Of a DNA stretch of 63,284 nt, positions 54,361 through 63,284 are shown one piece after another; position 1 is the first letter of the stretch; each line of letters begins with the position of its first letter. Location: positions 1 through 63,284 of the forward strand of contig NZ_WHOA01000143.1 of NCBI RefSeq assembly GCF_013141715.1. Reading direction: 5' to 3'. The notes below the pieces were generated by a model. The model saw nothing but the letters and a program-made list of their open reading frames with translations. It did no database searches and was not told the origin of the DNA. Both the position numbers and the translations under genes were made by a program. Source of the DNA: Paenibacillus phytorum (GTDB lineage: Bacteria > Bacillota > Bacilli > Paenibacillales > NBRC-103111).

Positions 54361-55428
54361 TTTATCAGGTTAGACTACTTTTTAATAAATAAAACCAATA
54401 ACCTAACATTAATTTGCCGATGATTCCCTTGTTTTAATTCAAAACTTAAGCTATTTAAGTAAGGAACATAAAAGTTAATTTCTTTGAATGTACTGAATAT
54501 TATATCCTGTCCCTTGTTTATGCTTGATCATAACATATTTCGAGTAAATACGACACGTGTCATTTTTATTGAAAATTATCCATCGTTTACGATGTGAATA
54601 CTGGAATTCCCGCGACCAAGGAGTATTGACCATCGCTGTTAACCGTTTCATGTCGGTTACGATCTTTGTCACTTACGGAAAAATTGCCAGTGCATTCGAT
54701 TTGTTTCAATCGATAGCGACTGTTGGTAGTGAAAATGGTGCTTAGTTGGAGAAACTAACTTTAAAGTTATGCTCTCCAATCATCATTGTAAGAGTAAGAT
54801 TACCCTTCAACCAAAATAAAGCCTAAAAATAGCAATTCACGAAGATAGCAATCAATGAAACCGAGCCCGATAGAATTGCTGAAATTAGCCCCATCTATCT
54901 GATTGGAAGCTTTAACTACCCTTTCCCACTTAAAGCAACTGTTGGTAGTATCTTGATCACTGTATGACCGGTTATAGTTCTATGATTGTATTCAGAAAAC
55001 TGATTAAACTTTATAACTCATCGCCCTCTAACCATCGTGTTGGATTTTATAGATTTCACAAACTCTATATGAGTTTCAAGATCATCATTTAATATTTTGT
55101 CGTCAAAAGGCTATCCCTATATCCTTCTAAAGAATACGTCGTTTACAAAAAAAATTAACATTTTTTGCCTTATACATATCTAGCAGAGGCAGAAGTTGAT
55201 CTCAAACTATCTTGTGTTGTGTTGTAAAACGATGGATTCTGAAGCCATGATGAAAATCTATCCACATGCCACAGAGAGAATGAAAATAATATATTAATTA
55301 AAGATTAAAATTCATTTTTTGCAAAAAATGTGATTTTTTATTTCTATCAATAAAAAAGGTTTTTGTACACAAAGAACCAACAACCGATCCATTAAAATGG
55401 ATCAAAATCAATGGTCTTCTATATCTAT
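54361..55428. other. Degenerate gene-free region
   Basis: About 1.1 kb with no convincing gene, rich in A+T and stops. The motif ACTGTTGGTAGT occurs twice (about 54717 and 54940). Near 55232-55285 a short frame (MDSEAMMKIYPHATERMK) resembles the C-terminal end of tyrosine recombinases. The region is probably decayed mobile DNA. Confidence 0.4.
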
Positions 55429-55454
55429 TTCTTTGTTCGGAACACCACACAAAA

Positions 55455-55495
55455 CAACCCCCAAAAAGAATCATCAGATTCTTTCCGAGGGTTTC
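55455..55495 (-). terminator. Terminator of the CotD-like gene
   Basis: On the minus strand AAACCCTCGG-AAAGAATC pairs with GATTCTTT-TTGGGGGTT, followed by a T-rich stretch. Confidence 0.75.
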
Positions 55496-55500
55496 CTTCT

Positions 55501-55800
55501 CTACTTCTCACGCAGCATGCCTTGATGCGGATGCGGGTGAGTACCGCAATATTCATCTACCTCAGAACAAGTATAAACATGCTCATAGACAGGAACACAG
55601 TGATGTCTATTCACGATTTGAATAGGATGAATAACTTGAACTCTTTGTGGGTGGTAGAAATCTCTTACAACTCTTTCTGGATCTGTCATGATCGGGTCAG
55701 CAGGTGGACATTGAAATGGTTTGCCTGGGCCAGGTTGGCTAAGCGGACTGAGTTGGCTAGGTTGGGCAAGCGGGCTGAAATGGTGATGTTTGTGTTCCAT
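55501..55800 (-). CDS. CotD-like spore coat protein
   Basis: A 99-residue protein. The N-terminus is Pro/Ser/Gln-rich (FSPLAQPSQLSPLSQPG), followed by QCPPADPIM, VQVIHPIQIVNRHHCVPVYEH and a His-rich tail (GTHPHPHQG). This follows the CotD inner-coat pattern of HPIxxVNxHH. It would be made in the mother cell late in sporulation; a CGTATACTA box resembling a sigma-K -10 lies about 30-40 bases before the gene. GAGGAG precedes the ATG. It is the complete version of the broken gene at 50904-51129. Confidence 0.78.
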   Translation of the reverse strand: MEHKHHHFSPLAQPSQLSPLSQPGPGKPFQCPPADPIMTDPERVVRDFYHPQRVQVIHPIQIVNRHHCVPVYEHVYTCSEVDEYCGTHPHPHQGMLREK

Positions 55801-56072
55801 GGATGGGTCAACTCCTCTATAGGTTTGTGTTAGTATACGTTTATCCCTAGTCCAATGAATGTACCAATGCCTATTTATCCAATAATTAGGCGGATTATGT
55901 GGGCCAAGCAGGTTAAATGTCCAAGCAGACCCGAAAATGTTAGGCTAATAGCACCATGATACCTCTCCCTTTTGGTTCATATATTTGTTACAATTGAGAA
56001 ATGACATTTATTTGATGGTATCATCCCATCCCCTGCGTCTTGAATTCCCATACCTTAGAAGGAGGATGGAGT

Positions 56073-58511
56073 ATGATGAATCATACAACTCAAAAAACGA
56101 ATTCCGACTTTCGACATTTAACATACTCTCATGCCCCTGATTATTCGGAGATGCATCTCCATCATAAGCTTTGGAATTATTTCCATGAAAAACAGATTGA
56201 GAATCGTTTGCTCTCTTGGGCCAAAGCGGCTAAAGGAGATTATTTCCGTCAGCCGCTGGATTGGAAGCTTGTTGAGGGCAATCTCGTCGTTCAGCTTTCT
56301 CCATTACCAGAAGGCTATTTGCCGTTTTTACATATAGAAAAAGCAGCATTAAGTGATGAATCCAAAGGAAAATTGCTGATCTCCATTTGTAGAGCGCTTT
56401 CCATTCTGCATGAAGAACAGTTTTACATGGGCTTTTTGCTGTCAGAGCAGCTTTTTTTCGATCCAGAAACGTTAGCGATTATCATTGATGTCCAACCATT
56501 CCCTTCCGCTATCGAGTTTATTAATCATTTATTGACGGATTTTTCATTCACTTCATTTCCACGTTATGCACGGCGATTTCTACTTTCCCGAGCTGCTGAT
56601 TTTGAAGCTATCCACTTACTAATTCATACGATATATGGCTCCGACTCCGTGCCAAATAACCTACTGCAATTATCAGAGCGTCTGCGCACTGAGCCAGAAA
56701 CTATGTTATTCGCTGATGAAATTGCCGATATTATTCGAGCAGCCTTTCAACTGCCAGAGCAGGTGCAACCGCTTTTTTACCATAACAGCCCAAAATGGCT
56801 GCACCCTGCCGCTGCGCCAATTACGCAAGAGCATCAAAAGCATTTTCGTTATTTTTTACAATCAAATGAGAAGCGTTTATTAGGGCTCGTTTGTGAGGAT
56901 GAGGCCATTCGATTTGATGTTTATACGCAGAATGTCAACGAGATGTTAGAAAGAGGCTATTTCTTCAAGATTGTCTCTCAAGGACTGCCTTATTCAACTT
57001 TGCGTGAAGTGGTCTCCCGAACCTTACATCTGGCTTATGGCTTATTTCCTGAATCAATCACCATGCTGCGGAATCTTTCTCGTAAATTTGATCAGCTTCT
57101 TAAAAAGCACTATGAAGGGGACGATATCCTTTATTTGCTAACCGAGTGGTTGTATCAATTTTTCTCTTCCATTATCCCAATGTTCCCCGTTCAAAACATT
57201 TTCTATATTTTTGAAAACAGCGAGCACTTTGATGAAGATTCCCAGCTTATTGTCCGTTTTTCAAGGTTATGTTGCCTTCCGTCAAAACCTGCCTATCACC
57301 ATCCCGGGCTTTTTCGAGGCACTGTTCCAAACTAGAGAGGGAAATCTGGGGCTAGCCTGCAAGCTTTTTGAACAATTTATATCGAAAAATAACTCAGGGA
57401 TGTATGCAGGTTGGGCTTACCGCGAATTACTTACGCTCCTTTTAGAGCTTCGCTCGGAGAATATGGGGATTTGGTTCGAAAACTTTGAAGGTTATCTAAA
57501 GCGATGCTCTTTTGACATCTTTTGGCCAGATTATTTTAGACTTTCAGCAGAGAGGGCCATGTTTGAGGGCGATGTTCAAAATGCGATGCTCTATTTGCGA
57601 CGTGCGTTAAATGGGTATCAGATTATTCAAAAGGAAACTTGGCGTCCATACTTGACCGCCTGCATGGAACGGGTTATTCGCCCCACCTTTGCCCCGGCAT
57701 CACCCGCTATCATGAAGGATGATTTTGTTCAGAAAATGATTGCGGATCGAGAGCAATGGTTACTCCTCTCCTTGGATTTACAAATCATCATCGAGCTCAG
57801 TGAGCAGGTTACCGAAACTTTGGATCTAATGACAACAATGCAGAGGTTGACCAAGGCACTTTTTGACTACTCACTTTCACTCTCTTTCAGCGAGGTGATC
57901 AAGCTATTACGCTCCAGGTTTTTGTAGATGGGATGACCAAAACAAAGCTTCAACATATGGAACATTTTCTTTCTTTCATCAAACCACATATTATCAACGT
58001 TCTCTTGCATAGAGAAATGGTTATTGATAACCTGACCGGCTTTTATTTACGCGGTTATTTCATGGAAAGGCTGAGGGAAGAATTCGATCTCTCTAGACGT
58101 TATAACCTCGACTTATCCGTGATCATGATCGATGTGGATAATTTCCGCAGGGTCAATGAGTTCGGACACCCGGAAGGGGACCGAGTTTTACGAGAAATCG
58201 CAGATATTTTCCGGTTTAATTTAAGAAAGAGCGACATCGCTGGGCGATACGGCGGTGAGGAACTTATTCTAATCTTACCTAAAACAGATGGAAAAGAAGC
58301 CCTCAAGATTGCCCATCAGCTGCGAGGCGAGATTGAGAGAGAATTCGCCTTCGGGCGCCCTTACCAAATCACCGTCAGTGTAGGCGTATCTTCCCTAGAA
58401 CTCTGTAGTCCAACTTCGATAGAGGAATTGATTGAACAGGCTGATACGGCGGAGATTACTGCGAAGCAGACGGGGAAGAATAAGGTTGTTGCGGCTTGGG
58501 ATTTGAGTTGA
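56073..58511 (+). pseudogene. Kinase-like, helical-repeat and GGDEF protein gene broken by two frameshifts
   Basis: Three abutting frames read as one large gene. The first (ATG 56073, AAGGAGG 7 bases upstream, open to 57335) has a protein-kinase-like pattern (ICRALSILHEEQFYMGFLL, IIDVQPFPS). The second (to 57927) has TPR-like helices (ALFQTREGNLGLACKLF). The third (to 58511) is a GGDEF domain with RYGGEELILILP (GGEEL) and DLSVIMIDVDNF. The frame changes near 57250 and again near 57890-57905, where upstream codons in the third frame (ITLQVFVDGMTKTKL) continue without a start. A diguanylate cyclase output is inferred; the shifts leave it probably dead, unless the GGDEF part is translated alone from 57933. 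Confidence 0.7.
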
Positions 58512-58520
58512 AGGTATGTC

Positions 58521-58563
58521 AAGAGACCCTTCACAAGCGAACTTGTAAAGGGTCTCTTTTTTA
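58521..58563 (+). terminator. Terminator after the GGDEF frame
   Basis: AGAGACCCTTCACAA pairs with TTGTAAAGGGTCTCT around GCGAAC and is followed by TTTTTT. Confidence 0.85.
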
Positions 58564-58597
58564 CTATTAGGGAAAGCTTGGTGTACGAGGGGGGTTC

Positions 58598-59188
58598 CTA
58601 CTGATTTTTCTCAGTTAATTCTTCTATAGGCCTCACCCAACTGGGAAGAGGATCTTTTTTGTATTTAATAGTACCTTCCACTTCTAACACCATTTCACCA
58701 TCCAAATTACTGTTATCTATCACAAATAGATGGTCAATCAATTCGAGATGCTTTAGCAAATTTTGAATAGAGGTAACGTGCCGTTTCAAAATATCTGATG
58801 AAGGGATGTGATGTCCGCCATTTCGAACTCGTGCCGCTACCCTTTCGATGTTCAATTTCGGGTCACCAAGTCCAACATAAAACATTGTAACCAGAAACCC
58901 ATTTTGCTTAGCTTCCTGCATTTGACGAACTACATGACCGCCAGATAGAGTGGTTTCGATGGAGAAATCACGCTTATGAAGAATGCAGTCACGAGCTAAA
59001 CGAATACTTTCTTTTCCGGCTGAAACCCTATAATTTTCGGGATTCACAGCGTCGATGCGCCTTGCTATTGAATCTGGGTCAATATTGACACTAACACCTA
59101 AGCGATCGATGATTAGATTTCGAATCGTGCTTTTTCCGCTTCCATTATTTCCAGCGAAAACATACATCACCGGTACTGGTTCAAGCAC
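58598..59188 (-). CDS. Zeta-toxin-like P-loop kinase
   Basis: A 196-residue P-loop protein: Walker A FAGNNGSGKST, INIDPDSIA-type motif as VNIDPDSIARRI, SIETTLSGG and VARVRNGGHHIP. This matches zeta toxins and their relatives, which phosphorylate UDP-N-acetylglucosamine, or their unrelated-acting homologues in Bacillota. The GTG at 59188 has GAGG 9 bases upstream and overlaps the stop of the upstream 58-residue gene (GTGCTTGA), so the two are coupled. A GTG at 59203 is in frame. Confidence 0.82.
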   Translation of the reverse strand: MLEPVPVMYVFAGNNGSGKSTIRNLIIDRLGVSVNIDPDSIARRIDAVNPENYRVSAGKESIRLARDCILHKRDFSIETTLSGGHVVRQMQEAKQNGFLVTMFYVGLGDPKLNIERVAARVRNGGHHIPSSDILKRHVTSIQNLLKHLELIDHLFVIDNSNLDGEMVLEVEGTIKYKKDPLPSWVRPIEELTEKNQ

Positions 59189-59357
59189 GCCCCGATTCCT
59201 CACCTTTTAACAATTCTGTTATTCCGTTGGCATGTTCTTTAACGAGTTGATTTTGGTTATTCTTATATACCACATAGGTGCCATTCGCTTTGGCATCAAT
59301 TTTAGCTCGTTCTCCTGTCATTCTGATCAGTTTTTTTAAAACCTCAGTTTGCTCCAT
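59181..59357 (-). CDS. Small partner of the zeta-like kinase
   Basis: A 58-residue protein (MEQTEVLKKLIRMTGERAKI at the start, then TYVVYKNNQNQLVKEHANG). It is not a recognised epsilon antitoxin but lies directly upstream and overlaps the kinase gene by 8 bases, as antitoxin genes usually do. The ATG at 59357 has GGTGG 9 bases upstream; longer in-frame starts (to 59426) have no good site. Similar small genes beside zeta-like kinases are common in Bacillota. Confidence 0.65.
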   Translation of the reverse strand: MEQTEVLKKLIRMTGERAKIDAKANGTYVVYKNNQNQLVKEHANGITELLKGEESGRA

Positions 59358-59448
59358 ATAGGTACACCACCTTGTCTGGATTTTATTTAATTGTACCATA
59401 AGCATTAGCATCATTGTAATCTGCAAGGGGAATGATGTGATTTAAAAA

Positions 59449-59476
59449 ATAAAAAAGGCTCCCGAAGGAACCTTTC
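59449..59476 (-). terminator. Terminator of groES-groEL
   Basis: On the minus strand AAAGGTTCC pairs with GGGAGCCTTT, followed by TTTTT. Confidence 0.8.
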
Positions 59477-59507
59477 ATTACATCTATTTAATGGGCTGAT
59501 GTAAAAA

Positions 59508-61136
59508 TTACATCATGCCGCCCATTCCACCCATGCCGCCCATGTCAGGCATGCCTGGTTTGTCTTTTTCTGGTTTGTCAGCGATAACCGCTTCAGTTGT
59601 CAAGAACATAGCTGCAACGGATGCTGCGTTTTGCAGTGCGGAACGAGTTACTTTAGCAGGGTCAACGATACCTGCTTCGAACATGTTCACCCATTGGCCA
59701 GTTGCTGCGTTGTAGCCGATGCCTACTTTTTCGTTCTTGAGGCGCTCAACGATAACGGAACCTTCTTGACCAGCGTTAGCTGCGATTGTGCGAACTGGCT
59801 CTTCTAGGGAGCGCAGGATGATGTTTACGCCTGTTTGCTCGTCGCCAACAGCTACTACTTTAGCTACTGCGTTGTACACGTTAACTAGGGCTGTACCACC
59901 ACCAGAAACGATACCTTCTTCAACAGCAGCACGAGTTGCATTCAGAGCATCTTCGATACGAAGTTTGCGCTCTTTCAGCTCAGTTTCAGTTGCTGCGCCA
60001 ACTTTGATAACAGCTACGCCGCCAGAAAGTTTAGCCAAACGCTCTTGAAGTTTTTCTTTATCGAAATCGGAAGTTGTTTCTTCCAATTGTGCGCGAATTT
60101 GAGTAACACGTGCGCCGATGTCTTTTTTGTCGCCAGCGCCATCAACGATGATTGTGTTCTCTTTGGTTACGCGGATTTGACGCGCGCTACCCAATTGGTC
60201 AGGAGTCGTGGATTTCAGATCCAATCCAAGCTCTTCTGTAATCACTTGGCCACCAGTTAGAGCAGCGATATCGCCAAGCATAGCTTTACGACGGTCACCG
60301 AAACCTGGAGCTTTAACAGCTACGCAAGTGAATGTGCCACGAAGTCTGTTAACAACAAGCGTTGCTTGTGCTTCGCCTTCAACATCTTCAGCAATGATCA
60401 GAAGTTGTTTACCGGATTGAACCACTTTTTCAAGAACAGGCAAGATTTCTTGGATGTTCGAGATTTTTTTGTCAGTGATCAGGATGTATGGGTTGTCAAG
60501 GACAGCTTCCATTTTATCCGTGTCAGTGATCATGTATGGGGAAGTGTAACCACGGTCGAATTGCATACCTTCTACAACTTCTAGTTCAGTAAGGAATCCT
60601 TTGGATTCTTCAACTGTGATAACACCGTCTTTACCTACTTTTTCCATAGCTTCAGCGATCAATTCGCCTACTTCTTCGTCAGCAGCAGAGATTGCCGCTA
60701 CTTGTGCGATGGATTGTTTGCCTTCGATTGGCTTCGCGATAGCTTGAAGCTCTTCTACAGCCGCTTTAACAGCTTTCTCGATACCTTTGCGGATAACCAT
60801 TGGGTTAGCGCCTGCAGTTACGTTTTTCAGACCTTCGCGGATCATAGCTTGTGCTAGAACCGTTGCAGTTGTTGTACCGTCACCGGCAACATCATTAGTT
60901 TTGGTAGCAACTTCTTTAACAAGTTGTGCTCCCATGTTTTCGAAAGCATCTTCAAGCTCGATTTCTTTCGCAATAGTAACACCGTCATTTGTGATCAACG
61001 GGCTGCCAAATTTTTTCTCAAGAACAACGTTACGGCCTTTAGGACCGAGGGTTACTTTTACAGCATTAGCTAAAGCATCTACCCCACGAAGCATCGCGCG
61101 GCGTGCGTCTTCACTGAACTTTATTTCTTTTGCCAT
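59508..61136 (-). CDS. groEL: 60-kDa chaperonin GroEL
   Basis: A 542-residue chaperonin. It begins MAKEIKFSEDARR, has the ATP motif VAGDGTTTATVLAQ, and ends in the Gly-Gly-Met repeat tail (MGGMGGMGGMM). It refolds proteins with GroES in the cytoplasm. It follows groES in the CIRCE-controlled operon and is of normal length with no oddities. Confidence 0.98.
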   Translation of the reverse strand: MAKEIKFSEDARRAMLRGVDALANAVKVTLGPKGRNVVLEKKFGSPLITNDGVTIAKEIELEDAFENMGAQLVKEVATKTNDVAGDGTTTATVLAQAMIREGLKNVTAGANPMVIRKGIEKAVKAAVEELQAIAKPIEGKQSIAQVAAISAADEEVGELIAEAMEKVGKDGVITVEESKGFLTELEVVEGMQFDRGYTSPYMITDTDKMEAVLDNPYILITDKKISNIQEILPVLEKVVQSGKQLLIIAEDVEGEAQATLVVNRLRGTFTCVAVKAPGFGDRRKAMLGDIAALTGGQVITEELGLDLKSTTPDQLGSARQIRVTKENTIIVDGAGDKKDIGARVTQIRAQLEETTSDFDKEKLQERLAKLSGGVAVIKVGAATETELKERKLRIEDALNATRAAVEEGIVSGGGTALVNVYNAVAKVVAVGDEQTGVNIILRSLEEPVRTIAANAGQEGSVIVERLKNEKVGIGYNAATGQWVNMFEAGIVDPAKVTRSALQNAASVAAMFLTTEAVIADKPEKDKPGMPDMGGMGGMGGMM

Positions 61137-61229
61137 GATAGGAAACCTCCTCTAATTTAGAACCTGTACATAGTAAGTAGTATTACGGAAAAACTAAGTA
61201 TACGCAGTGCCGATCTATATCCTGCTAAA

Positions 61230-61511
61230 TTAGGCTAATACAGCGAGAATGTCGCTTTCGCGCAAGATCAACAGTTCGCGGCCTTCGTATTTCACTTCAG
61301 TTCCAGCGTATTTGGAGAAAATGATGCGGTCGCCTTCGCTTACTTCAAGCGGAACACGTACGCCATCTTTCAACGCGCCTGCGCCTACTGCTACAACTTT
61401 ACCTTCTTGTGGTTTTTCTTTAGCTGTATCTGGCAGCACGATGCCACTTGCTGTAGTCTCCTCTTTCGCAACGGCTTCAATGATTACTCGATCACCTAAC
61501 GGTCTGATCAT
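61230..61511 (-). CDS. groES: 10-kDa co-chaperonin GroES
   Basis: A 93-residue co-chaperonin: IRPLGDRVIIEAV at the start, the mobile loop around ETTASGIVLPD and the ending ILRESDILAVL. It is the first gene of the operon, about 90 bases before groEL. Confidence 0.98.
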   Translation of the reverse strand: MIRPLGDRVIIEAVAKEETTASGIVLPDTAKEKPQEGKVVAVGAGALKDGVRVPLEVSEGDRIIFSKYAGTEVKYEGRELLILRESDILAVLA

Positions 61512-61559
61512 GGAAAAATAGCCTCCTTTAGAAAATTGGTAATGGGTGTATTTCGTTTA

Positions 61560-61586
61560 TTAGCACTCGAATGTGTTTAGTGCTAA
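61560..61586 (-). promoter_or_regulatory. CIRCE operator (HrcA site) of groESL
   Basis: TTAGCACTC, a 9-base spacer and TAGTGCTAA: the CIRCE inverted repeat with one mismatch in the right arm (TAG instead of GAG). It lies between the promoter and groES, so HrcA would repress the operon at normal temperature. Confidence 0.9.
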
Positions 61587-61597
61587 CAACAATTCTT

Positions 61598-61626
61598 ATG
61601 ATACTCATTCTGTGAGTAATTTGCAA
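61598..61626 (-). promoter_or_regulatory. Sigma-A promoter of groESL
   Basis: On the minus strand TTGCAA (61621-61626), a 17-base spacer and TATCAT (61598-61603), directly upstream of the CIRCE site. Confidence 0.8.
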
Positions 61627-61703
61627 GTCCTTTTACACATTTTTCATTCTTTTGGACACCCCCCTCATTCTACCCAAATGAAAAACAAATATTCTCATTA
61701 AAA

Positions 61704-61739
61704 AAAGAAAAACAGCCTGCACATTACGCAGACTGTTTT
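61704..61739 (-). terminator. Terminator after tatC
   Basis: On the minus strand AACAGTCTGC pairs with GCAGGCTGTT, followed by TTTTCTTTTTTT, directly at the tatC stop. Confidence 0.8.
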
Positions 61740-61740
61740 A

Positions 61741-62499
61741 TTATTTTGGACCGAACTCCCGCTCCCACTCAGCATCCTTCGCCAACTGTTTGCGATAGAT
61801 GAATCCCGACATAAATACGCTAAATTCATACAAAACAATAAGCGGCAAAGCCACTAAGATAGCTGATATTGCATCCGGCGGCGTGATAACCGTAGATAAA
61901 ATAACAAGCAGCATGTAAGCATATCTTCTGAACTTGTGCAGACGCTTCGGATTCAAAAGGCGAATCTTCGTGAGGAACATCACGACTATCGGCATTTCAA
62001 ACACAATGGCCAATGGAAGAATGATGTTGAACATGAATGTAAAATATTGCGCCGCGCCATACATCTCCGTGATTTCGAGACTCCGGCTAATGGAGGAAGT
62101 AAAGTAGAATGCCATCGGAAAAACAACCCAATAACCGAAGGAAAGACCTCCCAAAAACAGCAAAAACGCATAAGGAATATAAATAATCGAAGCCTTCTGC
62201 TCAGTCTCACGCAAGCCAGGCTTAACAAACGCCCATATATGATAAAGAATAACCGGCAGGGTAATAAGAATACCTACGGCCAAACCAAAATTCATATACA
62301 AGCGCAGGGCATCCCATGGGGAAAAAACGTTCCAACTGATGCTATCAGCAGGCGGAATGTTTTTGAGGTAACGAATGATCGGCTTCGCGCAGATTAGTCC
62401 GCCTACCATCCCTATAACCAGGACGACCAGTACCCACATGATTCGTTTGCGCAGCTCACCTAGGTGCTCTACGAGTGACATTTCTTCGTTCGTTGTCAT
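61741..62499 (-). CDS. tatC: Sec-independent protein translocase TatC
   Basis: A 252-residue translocase subunit with six membrane helices. It has the N-terminal HLGELRKRI motif, FVKPGLRETEQK, FEMPIVVMFLTK and VITPPDAISAI. It recognises twin-arginine signals. It follows tatA; in Bacillus tatAy-tatCy also lie beside groESL. The Tat-exported beta-helix protein at 8129-9967 is a candidate substrate. Confidence 0.97.
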   Translation of the reverse strand: MTTNEEMSLVEHLGELRKRIMWVLVVLVIGMVGGLICAKPIIRYLKNIPPADSISWNVFSPWDALRLYMNFGLAVGILITLPVILYHIWAFVKPGLRETEQKASIIYIPYAFLLFLGGLSFGYWVVFPMAFYFTSSISRSLEITEMYGAAQYFTFMFNIILPLAIVFEMPIVVMFLTKIRLLNPKRLHKFRRYAYMLLVILSTVITPPDAISAILVALPLIVLYEFSVFMSGFIYRKQLAKDAEWEREFGPK

Positions 62500-62569
62500 T
62501 TTTCACCAACCTGATCTAATGGATCAAACCTAAAAGGCTGAAGCACTTGTTATGCTGAAAAGAAAGCGG

Positions 62570-63085
62570 CTAGTCCGGTAGACGCCGCGTGTTGCTAGGC
62601 GGCGCGATTGGCGCGGCCTTGGAGGCAGGTGCTGCGTCCGTTCTAGAGGGTGCCGCCGGAGTGACCGATGGTGCGTCCACAGCGGAGACTGTTGCCGACG
62701 AGGCAGATGGTGCATCCTCTGGAGTAAGTGACGCGACGGATGCTGCAGCTGTACTCGGTTCGACAGCCGACTCGACTTCTGCGGGAGCTGCCGTTACAAA
62801 CGCCACCGCCGCTCTCTCGGAAGGAAGAACACCAGCTTCGACAGCGTTTGACGAGGCTGTTTCGCCTTGAGTCGAAACCTGCGGAGCTGGTTTGACCTGG
62901 GCAGCCGGCTTCGGCGCCGCCACTTCCTCAGGCTCATCGTTTAGCAGGGCGTGAGCGCCTTTCTTGAAATCTCTGATCGTGCGCCCCAGCACACGGCCAA
63001 TCTCGGGCAGTTTCTGCGGTCCAAATAGTACAAGAGCAACGATTGCTATTAATAAAAGCTCGGTGAAACCGATATTTTGAAACAT
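62570..63085 (-). CDS. tatA: TatA-type translocase subunit with a long low-complexity tail
   Basis: A 171-residue TatA: IGFTELLLIAIVALVLFGP membrane helix, the hinge KLPEIGRVLGRTIRDFKKG and an amphipathic helix. After residue 55 an Ala/Pro/Ser/Val-rich tail of about 110 residues (for example EVAAPKPAAQVKPAPQ) follows, much longer than the usual 60-90-residue TatA. No separate TatB is present, as expected in Bacillota. The ATG at 63085 has GGAG 9 bases upstream; longer in-frame starts are weaker. Confidence 0.9.
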   Translation of the reverse strand: MFQNIGFTELLLIAIVALVLFGPQKLPEIGRVLGRTIRDFKKGAHALLNDEPEEVAAPKPAAQVKPAPQVSTQGETASSNAVEAGVLPSERAAVAFVTAAPAEVESAVEPSTAAASVASLTPEDAPSASSATVSAVDAPSVTPAAPSRTDAAPASKAAPIAPPSNTRRLPD

Positions 63086-63284
63086 GGACTTCATCTCCAT
63101 TATTTGTTGCGACTTCAACTAAACCGTAAAACAAATTAGCAAACGCAGAAATCGGCAACGAAATCTCCTAGTGGGTGGTAACTGTGGTCAACACCTTTAC
63201 TGAAGTCAACACACTTTTGCATTAGCTGCAAAAAGTGCAATTATTTTGCTACTTTTCACCTCTACGGCCCACTTTAATGCATTT

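Larger units (their letters stand above)
55429..55950. repeat. Long direct repeat, copy 2 (CotD-like gene and flanks)
   Basis: The same-direction partner of 50826-51290. It keeps the complete coding sequence, the terminator and the upstream sequence, with scattered base changes. Confidence 0.8.

Noticed and set aside
54475..54672. A 65-residue minus-strand frame in the degenerate region
   Set aside because: No ribosome site or motif, and the surroundings are full of stops.

Overview
The window looks like chromosome of a spore-forming, Gram-positive Bacillota close to Paenibacillus. The grounds are: an LplB/YtcP-type sugar importer with a membrane-bound AraC/YesN regulator, alr-ndoAI-ndoA, the sporulation genes cmpA and ydcC-like, a CotD-like coat protein, a CIRCE-controlled groESL operon beside tatA-tatC, and mixed codon use with many TTG/GTG starts. 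The species cannot be fixed from sequence reading alone.

Layout. 0-10 kb: a sugar-phosphate isomerase-like protein, a membrane AraC regulator, and a plus-strand operon of two sugar ABC permeases, a solute-binding lipoprotein, a metallo-beta-lactamase-fold lipoprotein and a Tat-exported beta-helix protein. 10-14 kb: two tRNA pairs (Glu-Leu; Asn-Ser), corA and a chemoreceptor. 14-24 kb: a conserved housekeeping/sporulation block (sprT-like, cmpA, tex, ndoA, ndoAI, alr, a SEC-C protein, ydcC-like), interrupted at 14.9-16.4 kb by several families of short repeats and an attenuator-like leader.

24-50 kb: an extracellular glycan locus. It holds an initiating phosphoglycosyl transferase, galU and rfbABCD for UDP-glucose and dTDP-L-rhamnose, many glycosyltransferases, two acyltransferases, a two-gene ABC polysaccharide exporter with an extended ATPase, a methyltransferase carrying an exact four-fold 28-residue coiled-coil repeat, and a divergent O-antigen-ligase-like protein. 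Together these predict a glycan built on undecaprenyl phosphate, capped by methylation, flipped by the ABC exporter and attached outside the cell, as in S-layer glycan loci. The 35-47 kb part is clearly more AT-rich than its surroundings. A frameshifted second rfbC and an unrelated nucleotidyltransferase gene pair sit inside the locus.

50-59 kb: a papain-like protease, two copies of a CotD-like coat gene (one broken) flanking an LTA-synthase-like gene and a decayed IS256-type element, then a broken kinase-like/GGDEF gene. 58.6-63.3 kb: a zeta-toxin-like kinase with a small partner, then groEL, groES, tatC and tatA.

The most interesting signals are the methyltransferase with the repeat coiled coil next to the exporter ATPase (a possible chain-length ruler), an Ig-like domain shared by two otherwise unrelated envelope proteins, the 66-bp tandem repeat array, and the promoter-hairpin leader before an unknown gene.
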